Shown here in pieces: positions 10,274 to 19,873 of a stretch of 64,000 nucleotides of DNA. The position numbers were made by a program, and so were the translations under genes. Within the stretch, counting starts at the first letter, position 1; the number at the start of each line of letters is the position of its first letter. Location of the stretch: assembly GCA_963931925.1 (NCBI GenBank), contig OZ007571.1, positions 61,715,589-61,779,588 of the forward strand, in the 5' to 3' direction. The notes under the pieces are model-generated. The model was given only the letters and a program-made list of their open reading frames with translations, searched no databases and had not been told where the DNA came from. The DNA comes from Onchidella celtica (lineage: Eukaryota; Mollusca; Gastropoda; Systellommatophora; Onchidiidae).

Positions 10274-10921
10274 GTTGTTACAAGTACGTACGCCGCCAAG
10301 TTTTTGAGCTAGTGGTAGGTATTTTAAAGCCTCTTGAGACTCCAGAGGTAGAGAGCTCCTCCCGAAATGCTCCTACAGCCTTAATTAATTATGATTAATT
10401 ATTCTTTCAGATTTTCTTTTTGTTTCCCTTCTGTTATTTTACTTGAAAGGGTAGGGGGGGGGGGCAGGGTTAGGGATTCGATAAGATTTAGGGTTGAGGA
10501 TAAGGACTGGGTTAGGGATAGCAGAGAGTATAGATGTATAGAGAAGCTTCACTATTGGTCGATTTGCACTGCGAGACACTGGAGGCTCCGCGAAACCACT
10601 GTTAGCATGGAGCGGAAAGTAGGTCGCTGCGGTAAACAAAACCGGTTTGTGCATTTCCATGGGGTGTAAGAACTTACAAACGGATCTAAAGTGTTTCAGT
10701 CAGCCCAAAAATATGAACAAACCACACTAAACAGATATGCACACTATCTTTGGCGAAGAAGGTCTCTTTCAATTCTTCAATTTCTTGTTTACTGCAGCGA
10801 CCTAGTTTCGCGATTTGGCGGAAGTGAGATCTCTCTATACATCTATACTCTCTGGGGATAGTACGTATACGTAAGCGCCTCTAGACCAAAACGCTTGGGG
10901 TGCGTACGTGCCTATAACAAC
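10274..10921. mobile_element. M4 MITE, interrupted by M5
   Basis: Terminal inverted repeats: GTTGTTACAAGTACGTACG at the left and GCGTACGTGCCTATAACAAC at the right. The inside holds TTAATTAATTATGATTAATT and a TTAGGG-rich block. Other copies are 23430-23714 (minus) and 50405-50716 (plus), about 300 bp each. This copy is 648 bp because M5 (10522-10854) is inserted in it. The frame at 10391-10669 crosses the M4/M5 junction and is not a gene. Confidence 0.75.
10515..10861. mobile_element. M5 MITE with 7-bp target duplication
   Basis: The element itself is 10522-10854 (333 bp). Its ends are perfect inverted repeats beginning CAGAGAGTATAGATGTATAG. GGGATAG is duplicated on both sides (10515-10521 and 10855-10861), and the host M4 sequence is continuous once the insert is removed. 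Inner blocks around GGTCGCTGCGGTAAAC and GTTTACTGCAGCGACC are also inverted, so the terminal repeat is long but has an asymmetric gap. A partial copy lies at 25795-25908. Confidence 0.8.
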
Positions 10922-10995
10922 AGCCTTTCTTTTTTTGCCTTTCATTGCGGGTAATAAAGAAATTCAGTTTCATAAACTGCTGCAATACAGTAAAC

Positions 10996-11100
10996 GTAAA
11001 AAATGTACTGCTTTTCATGACACAAAGGCCACAAAAGTTAACGTCAAATTTCTCAGTTGTGCAGAAAGTGGGGTTGGACCGAACAAGAATTAGGCTCGCC
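10996..11100 (+). mobile_element. M3 fragment (3' half)
   Basis: Only the right part of M3 is recognised: AAATTTCTCAGTTGTGCAGA, then GAACAAGAATTAGG. The left half has decayed or been replaced. Confidence 0.55.
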
Positions 11101-11282
11101 ACGTGTGATGTCGGTGTCATTATGTGGACAGAAAGGGCAGACTATAACATAATAATAATGATTACTCCCTTGTATAAAGAAGTATAAATAAAAAGTTTAA
11201 AGTATTGACCTTAAAACAATGAAAGAAGGAGATGAAAAATATTCTTAAAATCTACAGTGAGATGATAATTTGAGAAAATACC

Positions 11283-11975
11283 GACCTTAGCATGTTTTGT
11301 TTGTTCCAACTCCACATTTTGCACAACTGAGAAATTCGATGTTAAACTTTTACGGCTTTAGTATTATTTGTATTTATATTTGTATTTGTATTTGTATTTG
11401 TATAACTCTTTAATCCCATTTGGGAAATTTGCCTTTGTGCCATTGCAGCCCAGTTATAACAGTGCAGCGCGGGTCGACGGTTTTTTTGGGGGGGGGGGGG
11501 GGGAATGAGGGGGGAGGGGGAGGGAATGGTAGGGATAATTTAATTTTGCCCGGTCAGCGGCCTGTTCGGCCTGCTCTTTACGATTTCCAACTGCCAAGGT
11601 ATCTTTAACGTGCGCAACGTGCACACGGGCCCTCCAAATTTTTTCGTCCTTATCCGAGAAGACTAGGTACTCGATCCTACCCCCCAATAGGATCAGGGGC
11701 ACGAAAATATGAGAAAAATCCCAATTTCCAACATGCCTGCACAGCCCGGATTTCGAACCCGGGACCCTTGGCACGAGAGGCGAGCACCTTGCCTCTAGAC
11801 CACCTTGTCCCCGATAAGGAGTTAGAATGAATTGGAATTGTAAAAACGGCTTGTTGAGTGCCACAATGCATTTTAAACAAGTGTTAAAGTGTGCGTTTAT
11901 TGTATCTCTTCTACATACTAAAAGATCTCCAATGTTTCAGAAAATGTAGATAGAACAAACAAGAACTGAGGTTGC
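11283..11975 (-). mobile_element. M3 MITE split by a SINE
   Basis: The left piece (11283-11366) and right piece (11813-11975) together rebuild one M3 copy in reverse orientation. The left has GTTTGTTCCAACTCCACATT and GCACAACTGAGAAATTCGAT. The right has ATGCATTTTAAACAAGTG and AGAACAAACAAGAACTGAGG. The 446 bp between them is a type I SINE. Confidence 0.75.
11367..11812 (-). mobile_element. tRNA-derived SINE, type I tail
   Basis: On the minus strand it starts at 11812 with a tRNA-like head: an A-box-like TGGTCTAGAGGC and a B-box GGGTTCGAAATCC. The body has GATCGAGTACCTAGTCTTCT and AACGTGCGCAACGTGCAC. The 3' tail has CTGGGCTGCAATGG, CCCAAATGGGATTAAAGAG and finally ACAAATA repeats. A homopolymer run (G on plus, 11489-11503) lies inside. 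RNA polymerase III transcription is inferred from the boxes. Other type I copies are at 14251-14690, 19071-19506 and 39871-40343. Confidence 0.8.
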
Positions 11976-11993
11976 CAACTCATCCCTTTAGAA

Positions 11994-12220
11994 TAACTAG
12001 GTTCTATCTCCACGTTTGGGCTAAAATGAGTTACACACTACACACTACTTCTACGGGCCTTCTCCATTGTGTATCAAAGTATCAAGCGGATTCGGTGTAT
12101 AATTTGTAAGTATGACTAAAAAGAAAAGAAAAAAAAGTCGTCTCTCTAAAAGCTATGAACACATGAAAGTTCAATCATCAATTTCTCAAAAGTTGACGGA
12201 AGGGAGTTAGAAACTTGTCA
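11994..12220 (-). mobile_element. M7 MITE, copy 1
   Basis: About 227 bp with imperfect inverted ends: TAACTAGGTTCTATCTCC on the left, and TGACAAGTTTCTAACTCC when the right end is reverse complemented. It matches 18029-18512 in reverse, including TACACACTACACACTACTT and CAATTTCTCAAAAGTTGACG. The other copy is longer because FB2 is inserted in it. The stretch 12221-12580 holds nothing else recognised. Confidence 0.6.
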
Positions 12221-12584
12221 TTCAAAGGGGACAAACTGTAGAAGAAACCGGTAATTCTGGCGCTTTTGACAACACTGTTCACTTGATTGAGGACATCACA
12301 GACGTGCACAGAATAGAAAACAAAAATGAATTCTGACATTCAGGAAAGGGCTTGAAGAAAATTTTGAAAACGGCATGGGACAATATTCATTTCCTAATTA
12401 TTCAGATGAAATGTGACATTTAGACATCATTTTTAACTGTCACAGTGTCAGGCTATTTTGGGGTATGCAGAAAACAATTCTTTTTCTGGAGATTGAAAAT
12501 GGGTTTTGGGATTATTGGAGAAACAACAACAACAAAGCAATACAATTAACAATTTGTCCTACAAAAGAAATTGAATTTAATGAA

Positions 12585-13390
12585 CTGACCCGGGGCACTG
12601 AAGAAAATGTGTTCGTTAATTCGGGATTTTCCATTAAAGAAATCCCATTAAGGAAGAAAAAGACTTTAAGATTTTGTTCTTTATTTTTTAAATGTTTAAA
12701 CGGGCCAGTCCCAGAATATCTTTCAGCGGCAGTGGAATCATACCAGCCATCACGCACTTTAAGATCAGTAGACGCGAAACTTCTTGAGACACCCACAGTC
12801 AGGCTGTCGCTTGGTGAAAAGGCTTTTCCTATTGGTGAGCCTGAATTGTGGAACAACATCAGCGTTGACACCAGGAAAAGTAAAAAAAATCGTCATGTTT
12901 AAGAATAGGCTCATAACTATATTGTTTAGGACTGCTTTCATTGGAATTGAATGATGTCCATTTTTGGTCTCAGAGGTTTGAGGATGAGAGTAGATCAAGT
13001 GTTTGATGATGTGTGTGAGTGGGAGCATGATGAATTGATTTTATGTTAACCTTCTAAGCTCCGGCCCCATTTCTGCTTTTGTGCGAATTCTTATTTCGTG
13101 AGAATTTGTCATAGGGGGCATAATCAAGGGGTTTTTCATAATCATTAGTAGATTTATAGCGTGTATTGTAGAAAACACTAAAAATAACTTACTTTTCTCA
13201 TGCTGACTTCCTGTGGGAACTGCAAGCCAGTGATTATGTCTGTGTGTCACTGTCGATACATTGTGGTGCCTAGAGGGTTAATCCTGGTTTTAAATTTTGG
13301 TTCAGCGCCTTACAACACATCCTTTTTCTGTGTGTGTGGATTTGAGCGATATACAAGCTAATCATTACATTGCATTACATTACATTACTC
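12585..13390 (+). pseudogene. LINE 3' fragment: reverse-transcriptase C-terminus and tail
   Basis: An open frame runs to 12902. From about 12655 it encodes the C-terminal region of a non-LTR retrotransposon polymerase: LFFKCLNGPVPEYLSAAVES, then PSRTLRS and PELWNNI, the order seen in CR1/L2/Rex-type ORF2 ends. A frameshift at the A run near 12882-12890 moves the expected MFKNRL..LFR ending into the next frame, stopping about 12950. The 3' region ends in GAGCGATATACAAGCTAAT and a CATTA/TACAT tandem tail at about 13366-13388, typical of L2-like tails. It is 5'-truncated, inactive, and interrupted by a piggyBac-like MITE (13050-13277). Clade is inferred. Confidence 0.7.
13046..13281. mobile_element. 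piggyBac-like MITE inside the LINE
   Basis: The element is 13050-13277 (228 bp). TTAA lies directly outside both ends (13046-13049 and 13278-13281). The ends are inverted: CCTTCTAAGCTCC on the left, CCCTCTAGGCACC reverse-complemented from the right. TTAA duplication with CCC/CCT ends fits piggyBac-type elements. It has no transposase. It lies in the LINE 3' region, so it inserted later. Confidence 0.6.
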
Positions 13391-13479
13391 CACAAATATT
13401 TCTCCAGGTATAAACACTCCATAGCAAAAAAAAAAAGCCTGTTCTCATTTACCCGCTTTTCAACATTTCGAGATGAGTA

Positions 13480-13830
13480 AGTTGATGTGAAACCTTTAAG
13501 CGTCACTTCCTCGACATTTTTGCTACTCATCTTGCCATTATATTGTACTGGAATGGAGCCAGAGGGTGAACAAGTAGGTACCTTAACCTTCCTCACTACG
13601 CAACCAAACATTATGAAACATTGGGAACTACCTCAAGTTTTGACGGCAAATCACGTGGACAAATCCATTTTGGACACGATTTAGCCGTCAGTATTATTTA
13701 TTTAGGAATTAATTTAGCCGCAAAAAAAACAACAAAACGCATTTTTAACAGGCAAGAAGTACGACTGAAAATGACATCTCCCTTTTGCCACAGGACATGC
13801 TATTGTAAACGATTCTGGGAGACTTAGAAA
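13480..13830 (+). repeat. Dispersed repeat E2, copy 1
   Basis: Shares TACTGGAATGGAGCCAGAGG, ATTATGAAACATTGGGAACT and ATTTAGCCGCAAAAA with 17970-18830. Part of the same order also appears at 14715-15330. Short frames on both strands have no family support. The class is unknown. Confidence 0.55.
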
Positions 13831-13927
13831 AGATTAAATGTTTTATTTTTAAAGCGCATCCTTGACAATATGTTATTCTAAGCGAGATGAGATTATGTGA
13901 GGTTGTATTGTCTCCAAATCGATCCCT

Positions 13928-14010
13928 GCAGAAATCCTATACACATCGAGGTCAGACTGACCTCAGATCAACGTCAGGTTGACGTGGGGAGACTTGCTGG
14001 GTATTTTAAA
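13928..14010 (+). repeat. Repeat H, partial copy
   Basis: Keeps only the right-hand blocks: AGAAATCCTATACACATCG, AACGTCAGGTTGACGTGG and GACTTGCTGGGTA. Confidence 0.5.
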
Positions 14011-14250
14011 CTCCGTTTCCTAAAATGAAATGTGCTTTTTTTTTCTACCTGTGTCATAGGTTTGTAGGACAAATTGTTTTCTTCTGGTCATCATAAAAAT
14101 CGAAACAGAACGAGTAACAGGCTGCAACACGAAATGTCATCTTGTGTCTCCTGTAAACTTTTGCTTATGGCGTATTCAGTCCTTTTCCATAGACCGCAGT
14201 CTTAGCTGGTAATCATCAGGATGTTATAACGGAGCTAGCGGCTGAATTTT

Positions 14251-14690
14251 GTATACTTCTTTAATCCCATTTGGGAAATTTGCCTTAGTGACATGGCAAC
14301 CCAGGTACAACTGAAGCAGACATATCGTCGTCATAGTCCAGCGCCGGTCGGCGTTTTTTGTTTTTGTTTGGGGGTTGGGGGGGGGGGGGTGGTCGGGGTG
14401 GTAGGGATAAATTTTATTTAATTTTGCCCTGGCAGCGGCTTGTTCGGCCCATTCTTCTCGATTTCCACTTGCCACTCAAGGTAGTTTCAATATGCGCAAC
14501 GTGCACATGGGCCCTCCGAGTTTTTCATCCTTATCCGAGAAGACTAAGTGTTCGATCCTGCTTGCCATAGGATCGGGGACAGGAAAATATGAGAAAAATC
14601 CCCAAATTCCAAAGTGCCTACACCGACCGGGATTCGAACCCGGTACCTTCGGCATGAGAGGCGAGCACCTTGCCTCTAGGCAACCATGTC
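14251..14690 (-). mobile_element. tRNA-derived SINE, type I tail
   Basis: The same layout as 11367-11812, read on the minus strand. Head at 14640-14690 with the B-box GGGTTCGAATCCCGG, body with GAACACTTAGTCTTCTCGG, and a tail with CCCAAATGGGATTAAAGAAG. A G run (plus strand) lies at 14379-14389. It sits directly left of repeat E2. Confidence 0.8.
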
Positions 14691-14766
14691 ATCATGTAAG
14701 CACATAAAAATTAATGTTTTGGTAAGAAGGCCAAAAATTATGAAGCTTTGTGTACTGCCTTGACTT

Positions 14767-15183
14767 TTAACCCCTTTACCGCTCATGTAAAAAATCACCT
14801 GAACGACTTGTACTGGCGTTTGCAACCATGATTTCAACAGATAAGGAATTAAAAACTCTTCCGAAATGAAAAACCTAACAGTCGTTTGCCAGATATTTCA
14901 CAGCAAGCGAGTAGCCAAACCGATTCCAACCTGCCGATACAAAGCCACAAACGTGGCTCAATGCGGTCAGCCGGTCATTGAAATTAATAGATTAAAATTT
15001 ATCCATATCATCTCTCCCCCCCCCCCCCACCCCCCCCCCCACCCCCGCCAGAACAAGAAATAATAAAACAAGTAAAGTGAGGTGTAAATGCCAAGGGCAG
15101 CGAACCTCCTAAAATAAAGACCTCAAATCAATGCGGTCAGCCGGGAAAGCCACGATCATAGCTCTAAGCTGTAAAAGCGTTAA
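14767..15183. mobile_element. piggyBac-like MITE containing a SINE fragment
   Basis: TTAA lies at 14767-14770 and 15180-15183. The ends are inverted: CCCCTTTACCGCTCATG on the left and CGCTTTTACAGCTTAGA reverse-complemented from the right. Without the SINE fragment and its duplicated target the element is about 240 bp, close to the element at 13050-13277. Confidence 0.6.
14958..15144 (+). mobile_element. 5'-truncated SINE (type II tail) with 17-bp duplication
   Basis: TCAATGCGGTCAGCCGG occurs at 14958-14974 and again at 15128-15144, a 17-bp target duplication of the kind left by LINE-driven retroposition. The insert (14975-15127) has two C runs (about 15016-15041) and the type II tail GGTGTAAATGCCAAGGGCAG, then CGAACCTCCTAAAATAAAGA. 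The tRNA-like head is missing. Confidence 0.75.
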
Positions 15184-15330
15184 AGATAACTTACCTTTCC
15201 ACATGCATTGTAAAGAATTAGCTTTATCGTGCCTGTGTATTCTGCAAGGAGTTGTGGTTTAACAGTAAATACTGGTAGTCTTACGTTGAATCCAATTACC
15301 GCCATTAATGTGGCTAAGATCTCAGTATAC

Positions 15331-16220
15331 AGTTGCGCATGATACAAAGAATTTGCAAGACCCATCTAGCTCGGGTCGAGTAGTGTCTTTAATTCAGAAT
15401 GTCCACATTAATTTCATGAATTTTGCAAGCGCGGCTTTCATTCTTCGCCCACTCAAAGGTGTAATTAAATTGGGCACGATGGCTCACGGGCGGAGCTTCC
15501 AGGGTAGCAGGGGTAGGGACCCCTCTCCCTGAAGCACATTCTTCAAAAGCAACACCTTTTCAGCGATTAATAGTTTTTTTTTAACTCGTTAGTTAATGTC
15601 CGATGAAATTTGATTGCCATTTTTGTTTCTTTCACCTAATGACTTGTAGTTGCGTCGTACATTTTCATATTGCTTCAGTGGACCTTTTAAATTGACGTTT
15701 AAAATATCAAATAATCAATCAACACACTATGCTTTGATTTTAAGTACATTATCGGTAGATAATGTGCTTACGGTACAATAAAGATTATGAGCCCACTATA
15801 CTATGAAGATTATAAGCCTACGTTACTCTAAAGATTTTTTTGATTTTTTTAAAATCGTATTTCAATTTTAATGTAGAAATAACCTTGTTGTTGTTTTTTT
15901 TTGCTTTTTTTTGGCTTTTGTTGAGATTTTAGGTACAATACATCAACGTAGAACGAATATTAATAATAAGATTGTTATTTTGATACATATCCTGGAAGGA
16001 GTTCCATGTGAGTTCCCTAATAGGGATACCACAAGGACGCTACTTTAGAAACGTCCGTGAGCCGGGGGGGAGAGGGGGGGGCAGAGCCAGTGGCGAGTTA
16101 GTCCTCTAGGTGGATGTTTTTACAGTATATGCGGGACTGAGTGATTAACACTCAGAACTAGTTATGTAACTCACATTGGTACTTCTCCCCATACCCTTGA
16201 GCCTTTTTTATGGGCTCACC
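15331..16220. other. Unclassified stretch with T-rich DNA
   Basis: No gene or dispersed family was recognised. It contains T runs near 15835-15915, an AT-rich segment, and a G-rich patch near 16062-16081. Confidence 0.4.
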
Positions 16221-16229
16221 TTCCCTCTT

Positions 16230-16558
16230 CCCCCTTACTTTAGGACCTGGCTCTGCCCCTGATCATGTGCCCCCCTTACTTTAGAACCTGACTCTGCCCC
16301 TGACTATGTGTCCCCCTTACTTTAGAACCTGACTCTGCCCCTGATCATGTGTCCCCTTACTTTAGAACCTGGCTCTGCCCTTGATCATGTGCCCCCTTAC
16401 TTTAGAACCTGGCTCTGCCCCTGATCATGTGCCCCCCTTACTTTAGAACCTGACTCTGCCCCTGATCATGTGCCCCCCTTACTTTAGAACCTGGCTCTGC
16501 CACTGATCTTGTGCCCCCCTTACTTTAGAACCTGGCCCTGCCCCTGATCATGACGTGC
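16230..16558. repeat. 41-bp minisatellite, about 8 copies
   Basis: The unit (CCCCCTTACTTTAGAACCTG then ACTCTGCCCCTGATCATGTG) repeats about eight times. Length varies by 1-2 bp in the C run, and there is an A/G change at ACCTGACTC versus ACCTGGCTC. The last unit has a small insertion (ATGACGTGC). No open frame is maintained. Confidence 0.9.
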
Positions 16559-16919
16559 CCCAAAAAAGGCCAATGGGCTAAATACATTCAGAGAGCACAT
16601 CAGGTTAAAAAACTAAGCAAACAAACAGACAAAGAAAGTGTACGACCTGACCCTGCTTTGCCTTCAAGACAAATAGGGATTTGCTGTAAAACTTTACAAA
16701 ACTGTGGGTGAAGCGCTGCATGCAGGGGAATTTCGCACGCAAACAATAAAAAAAATCGTATCATGCTGAATGCAGTTGTCTTGTTGTCTGTCTGTTTGTT
16801 TGTCTGTCTTTCTATTCTCTTGTAAATCATATCACAAAAATGTACGTCTTGCCGAACATCTGTGTTCTGTCTGACTGTTTATCTAATGTAATTTTGACAA
16901 CAAAATGCAGGTCACATTG

Positions 16920-17299
16920 AACTCGGTTCGTTCTCCTCCTCCCTTTTTCTCTCATATTATATCTCTATATTCCTTGCTCCCTCCCTCTCTCCCCTCATTG
17001 TTATTCTCTCTCTATCCTTCCATCCTTGATCTCTCATTTATTTTCCCTCCCCCTCCTTCTCTGTGCTTGTGTATGTATGTGTCTCTTTCTCTGTCCCTCT
17101 CTCCTATATCTGTCCCTATCTCATTCACTCTGTCTCTCCCTCCCCTCTCGGTTTCTATCTCCTCTCTCTGTCCCTCTCTCGTTCTCTCTGGGTCAATCCG
17201 TCCTCTCTCTCTCTCTTGGTCCCTCTCTCATTCTCTTTCTCTCCTTCCGTCTCTCTCTCACATTCTATCTATCTGTCTGTCTGTGTGTCTGTCTGTCTG

Positions 17300-17393
<94 letters not shown>

Positions 17394-17395
17394 CT
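16920..17395. repeat. CT-rich tract ending in (CT)n
   Basis: About 380 bp of imperfect pyrimidine-rich DNA, a short TGTC tract (17272-17300), then an almost pure CT run (about 17309-17391). All three plus frames encode Ser-Leu repeats, and the minus strand encodes Arg-Glu. Confidence 0.95.
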
Positions 17396-18028
17396 GTAAC
17401 TTTGTACAAAATAAGCTCAGTGGAAAATAGAAAGAGCACACCGCCCCCGCTCGCAAATTATTTTCCAAATTACTCTTAATCATCTGAGCTGGACCAGAAT
17501 TCAAAATCTAATCTTTGATAATTCAAGAAATTAAAAGGCCAAAAATACATGCAAATTCTCTCCCTCTTTTTTGAGCACGCAATGCCACCAGGCAATGTTT
17601 GATAAGGGCAAAGACGGATTTGATCCCCGCCCCCGCCCCCTCCCCCCCCTTTCCATTGGACATCAAATTTGCAACCAAATCTAATTTCATGAAGCGGTAA
17701 GATCACAAGATCTTTGGCTATTGTGCTGGAGATCTTTCTATCATTGGCCGCGTGTCATTATTTATTGATGAACAGCGTCCTAAGTCCAGTTAGGTTTAAA
17801 ACCCATTTACAGGACATTCCCTTGAGCCATTGTGTACATCGTCATCGGGACAACATAACAGCATATATATCGCACACGCTATCACGAAACCGCTTAAGTG
17901 CGAAGGGACCTAGTTTTGCAATGGAGAAGAAAAAACGGATTTACTTGAAGTATATTTCTTATCCTAAATTATTATATTTGTATCATACTGCAGTGGAGCC
18001 AGAGGCTGAACATGTCGCCCCCATAGCA

Positions 18029-18512
18029 TGACAAGGTTCTAAGCCCCTTCCATCAACTTTTGAGAAATCGAGGATTAAAGTTTCATGTCATCATAGCTTT
18101 TAGAGCAAAGATTTTTTTTTTCTTTTTAGTAATTTAAAGAGCGTCTTGTCAAAACTGGGAAAGTCAAATTTTCCATGAGTTATGGCCCTTTTCAGATAGT
18201 CATTCAAGTTAGTGTAAAACGCGGTGTAAATGTGTCAGTTAAAACTGGTTATGCCCCGTCTTTATCCGAACACTTACTTTAACTTACTTACTCTTTAACT
18301 GAAAACTTACACCGCGTTTTACACTATTTTTGAATGACTATTTGAAAGGGGCCATAAATCATGGAAAATTTGACTTACCCATTTTTGGTAAAACGCTCTT
18401 CAAGTACACACCGAATCTGCTTGATTCCTTGACACACAGTTGAGAATGCCAGTAAAAGTAATGTGTAGTGTGTAACTCAGTTCAGCCAAGAAGTGGAGAC
18501 AAAACCTTGTCA
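18029..18512 (+). mobile_element. M7 MITE, copy 2 (split by FB2)
   Basis: Inverted ends are TGACAAGGTTCTAAGCCCC and, reverse-complemented from the right, TGACAAGGTTTTGTCTCCAC. The inside matches the reverse complement of 11994-12220 on both sides of the FB2 insertion. Confidence 0.6.
18137..18400. mobile_element. FB2 foldback MITE
   Basis: A 264-bp palindrome with arms of about 95 bp (18137-18232 and 18306-18400). Both arms contain AAGTCAAATTTTCCATGA, TTATGGCCC, and TAGTGTAAAACGCGGTGTAA in opposite orientation. Ends are AAGAGCG and CGCTCTT. It is absent from the other M7 copy, which shows it is a separate insertion. Target duplication is not clear. Confidence 0.75.
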
Positions 18513-19070
18513 TTTGAAGAGGACGATTTGAGCAGCTAAAACGACGTGAATACGTGGCGAAAAATTATGAAACTTCGTGTGCTGCCTCAATTGTTGACGA
18601 TAAATTATATGGACACATCCTTCTCCCACAAACTTCAGTCTTTAATAACATTTATCGATGACCTTTTTGGAGCCGCAAAAAGATAGGTACACTTCCGTCG
18701 AGTAAAATCGAAAAAAGTGATCGGAAATGTTCTTTGTCTCCCATCACATATTGCTGGTCGAAACATTAAAAAAAACACACATCTATACATTCTGCAAGGA
18801 TTGTAGTGTAACAGTTCCGCAGTTAGTAGACTGGAAAAGTTTAAAATTCCACAGATATCTCGAAGACCACGAATGAAAAATAATTGTTTTCGTTAGAGGT
18901 TTTCGTTACAGGAGCCTCTGATTTGGAATTCTCTGCCTCTGTCTTTGAGAGAGATTAATCATTTATGGCTTCTGAACATCGGCTTGACGAGTAATCTTTT
19001 CACAGTCTAGGTAGCCATGAATGATTTTGTTTTTCTTTCTTATTTAGGAAATACCTGTGTCTGTGTGTGT

Positions 19071-19506
19071 GTATTTGTATTTTGTAATATTCTTTAATCC
19101 CATTGGGCAAATTTGCCTTTTGTGTCATTGCAGCCCAGTTACAACTGGAGCAAACACGTCGTCGCCACAGTATAGCTCCGGCAGGCGAGGTTTTTTATTG
19201 GGGGGGGGGGGGCGAGGGAGTGGTAGGGATAAATTTATATTTAATTTTGCTTGGGCAGCGGCCTGTTCGGCCTACTCTGCTCGATTTCCAACTGCCAAGG
19301 TATCTTTCACGTGCCAGAAAACAGGCACTCCGAGTTTTTCTACCTCATTCGAGAAGACTAGGTACTCGATCCTACGTACCATAGGATCAGGGACAGGAAA
19401 ATATGAGAAAAATCCCAAAATTCCATCATGCCTGCACCAACCGGGATTCGAAGCCGGTCCCCTCAGCATGAGAGGCGAGCGCCTTGCCTCTAGACCACCG
19501 TGTCTC
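19071..19506 (-). mobile_element. tRNA-derived SINE, type I tail
   Basis: Head on the right (19435-19506, minus strand) with GGTGGTCTAGAGGCAAGGCG and a B-box-like GGCTTCGAATCCCGG, which has a change at the second position of the box. The body has GATCGAGTACCTAGTCTTCT. The tail has CCAATGGGATTAAAGAAT and ACAAATAC. A G run on the plus strand is at 19200-19212. A TG microsatellite follows directly on the right. Confidence 0.8.
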
Positions 19507-19612
19507 GCACCGTGTGTGTGTGTAGGTGGGGGTTGCATGTGTGTGGTGTGTGATGTGTGTATGCGTGTCTGTGCCGCTGTGTGTGTGTGTGTGTGTATGT
19601 GTGTGTGTGTGA
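19507..19612. repeat. (TG)n microsatellite
   Basis: An imperfect TG/TGTA run directly next to the SINE head. The frame at 19057-19617 is SINE plus TG translation. Confidence 0.9.
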
Positions 19613-19873
19613 AATAAAAGTTGTAAAGTAATTAGAGCCTTAGCGTCAACAAGATGGAGCGCTAATACCAGGTATTATCACCCTCATTATCATCATTAAT
19701 TATTATCAATGGAAGAATATACACCAAAGCAAACAGAAAGATACAGAAGTTCGTTTTTTGCCCTCCCTAATTCACCTCAACAAAACAATACCGCTAGATG
19801 TGTGCCAGATTTTACTCGGATTCTAGGCCATGTTACTTCATGTGTAATATGCCTGTTATTGAGTCATGACTGT

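Larger units (their letters stand above)
14715..15330 (+). repeat. Dispersed repeat E2, copy 2 (interrupted)
   Basis: The left part, AAAAATTATGAAGCTTTGTG, matches 18562-18590. The right part, TATTCTGCAAGGAGTTGTGG, matches 18785-18810. Between them lies a piggyBac-like MITE (14771-15179), which itself holds a SINE fragment. Confidence 0.55.
17970..18830 (+). repeat. Repeat E2, copy 3, holding M7 and FB2
   Basis: E2 pieces are 17970-18028 (GTGGAGCCAGAGGCTGAACA) and 18520-18830 (AAAATTATGAAACTTCGTGT, GGAGCCGCAAAAAG). M7 (18029-18512) separates them, and M7 is itself split by FB2 (18137-18400). The 105-residue frame at 17714-18031 ends in the E2 piece and has no family support. Confidence 0.55.

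Noticed and set aside
10391..10669. 92-residue plus frame
   Set aside because: It crosses the M4/M5 insertion boundary and cannot be an ancestral coding unit.
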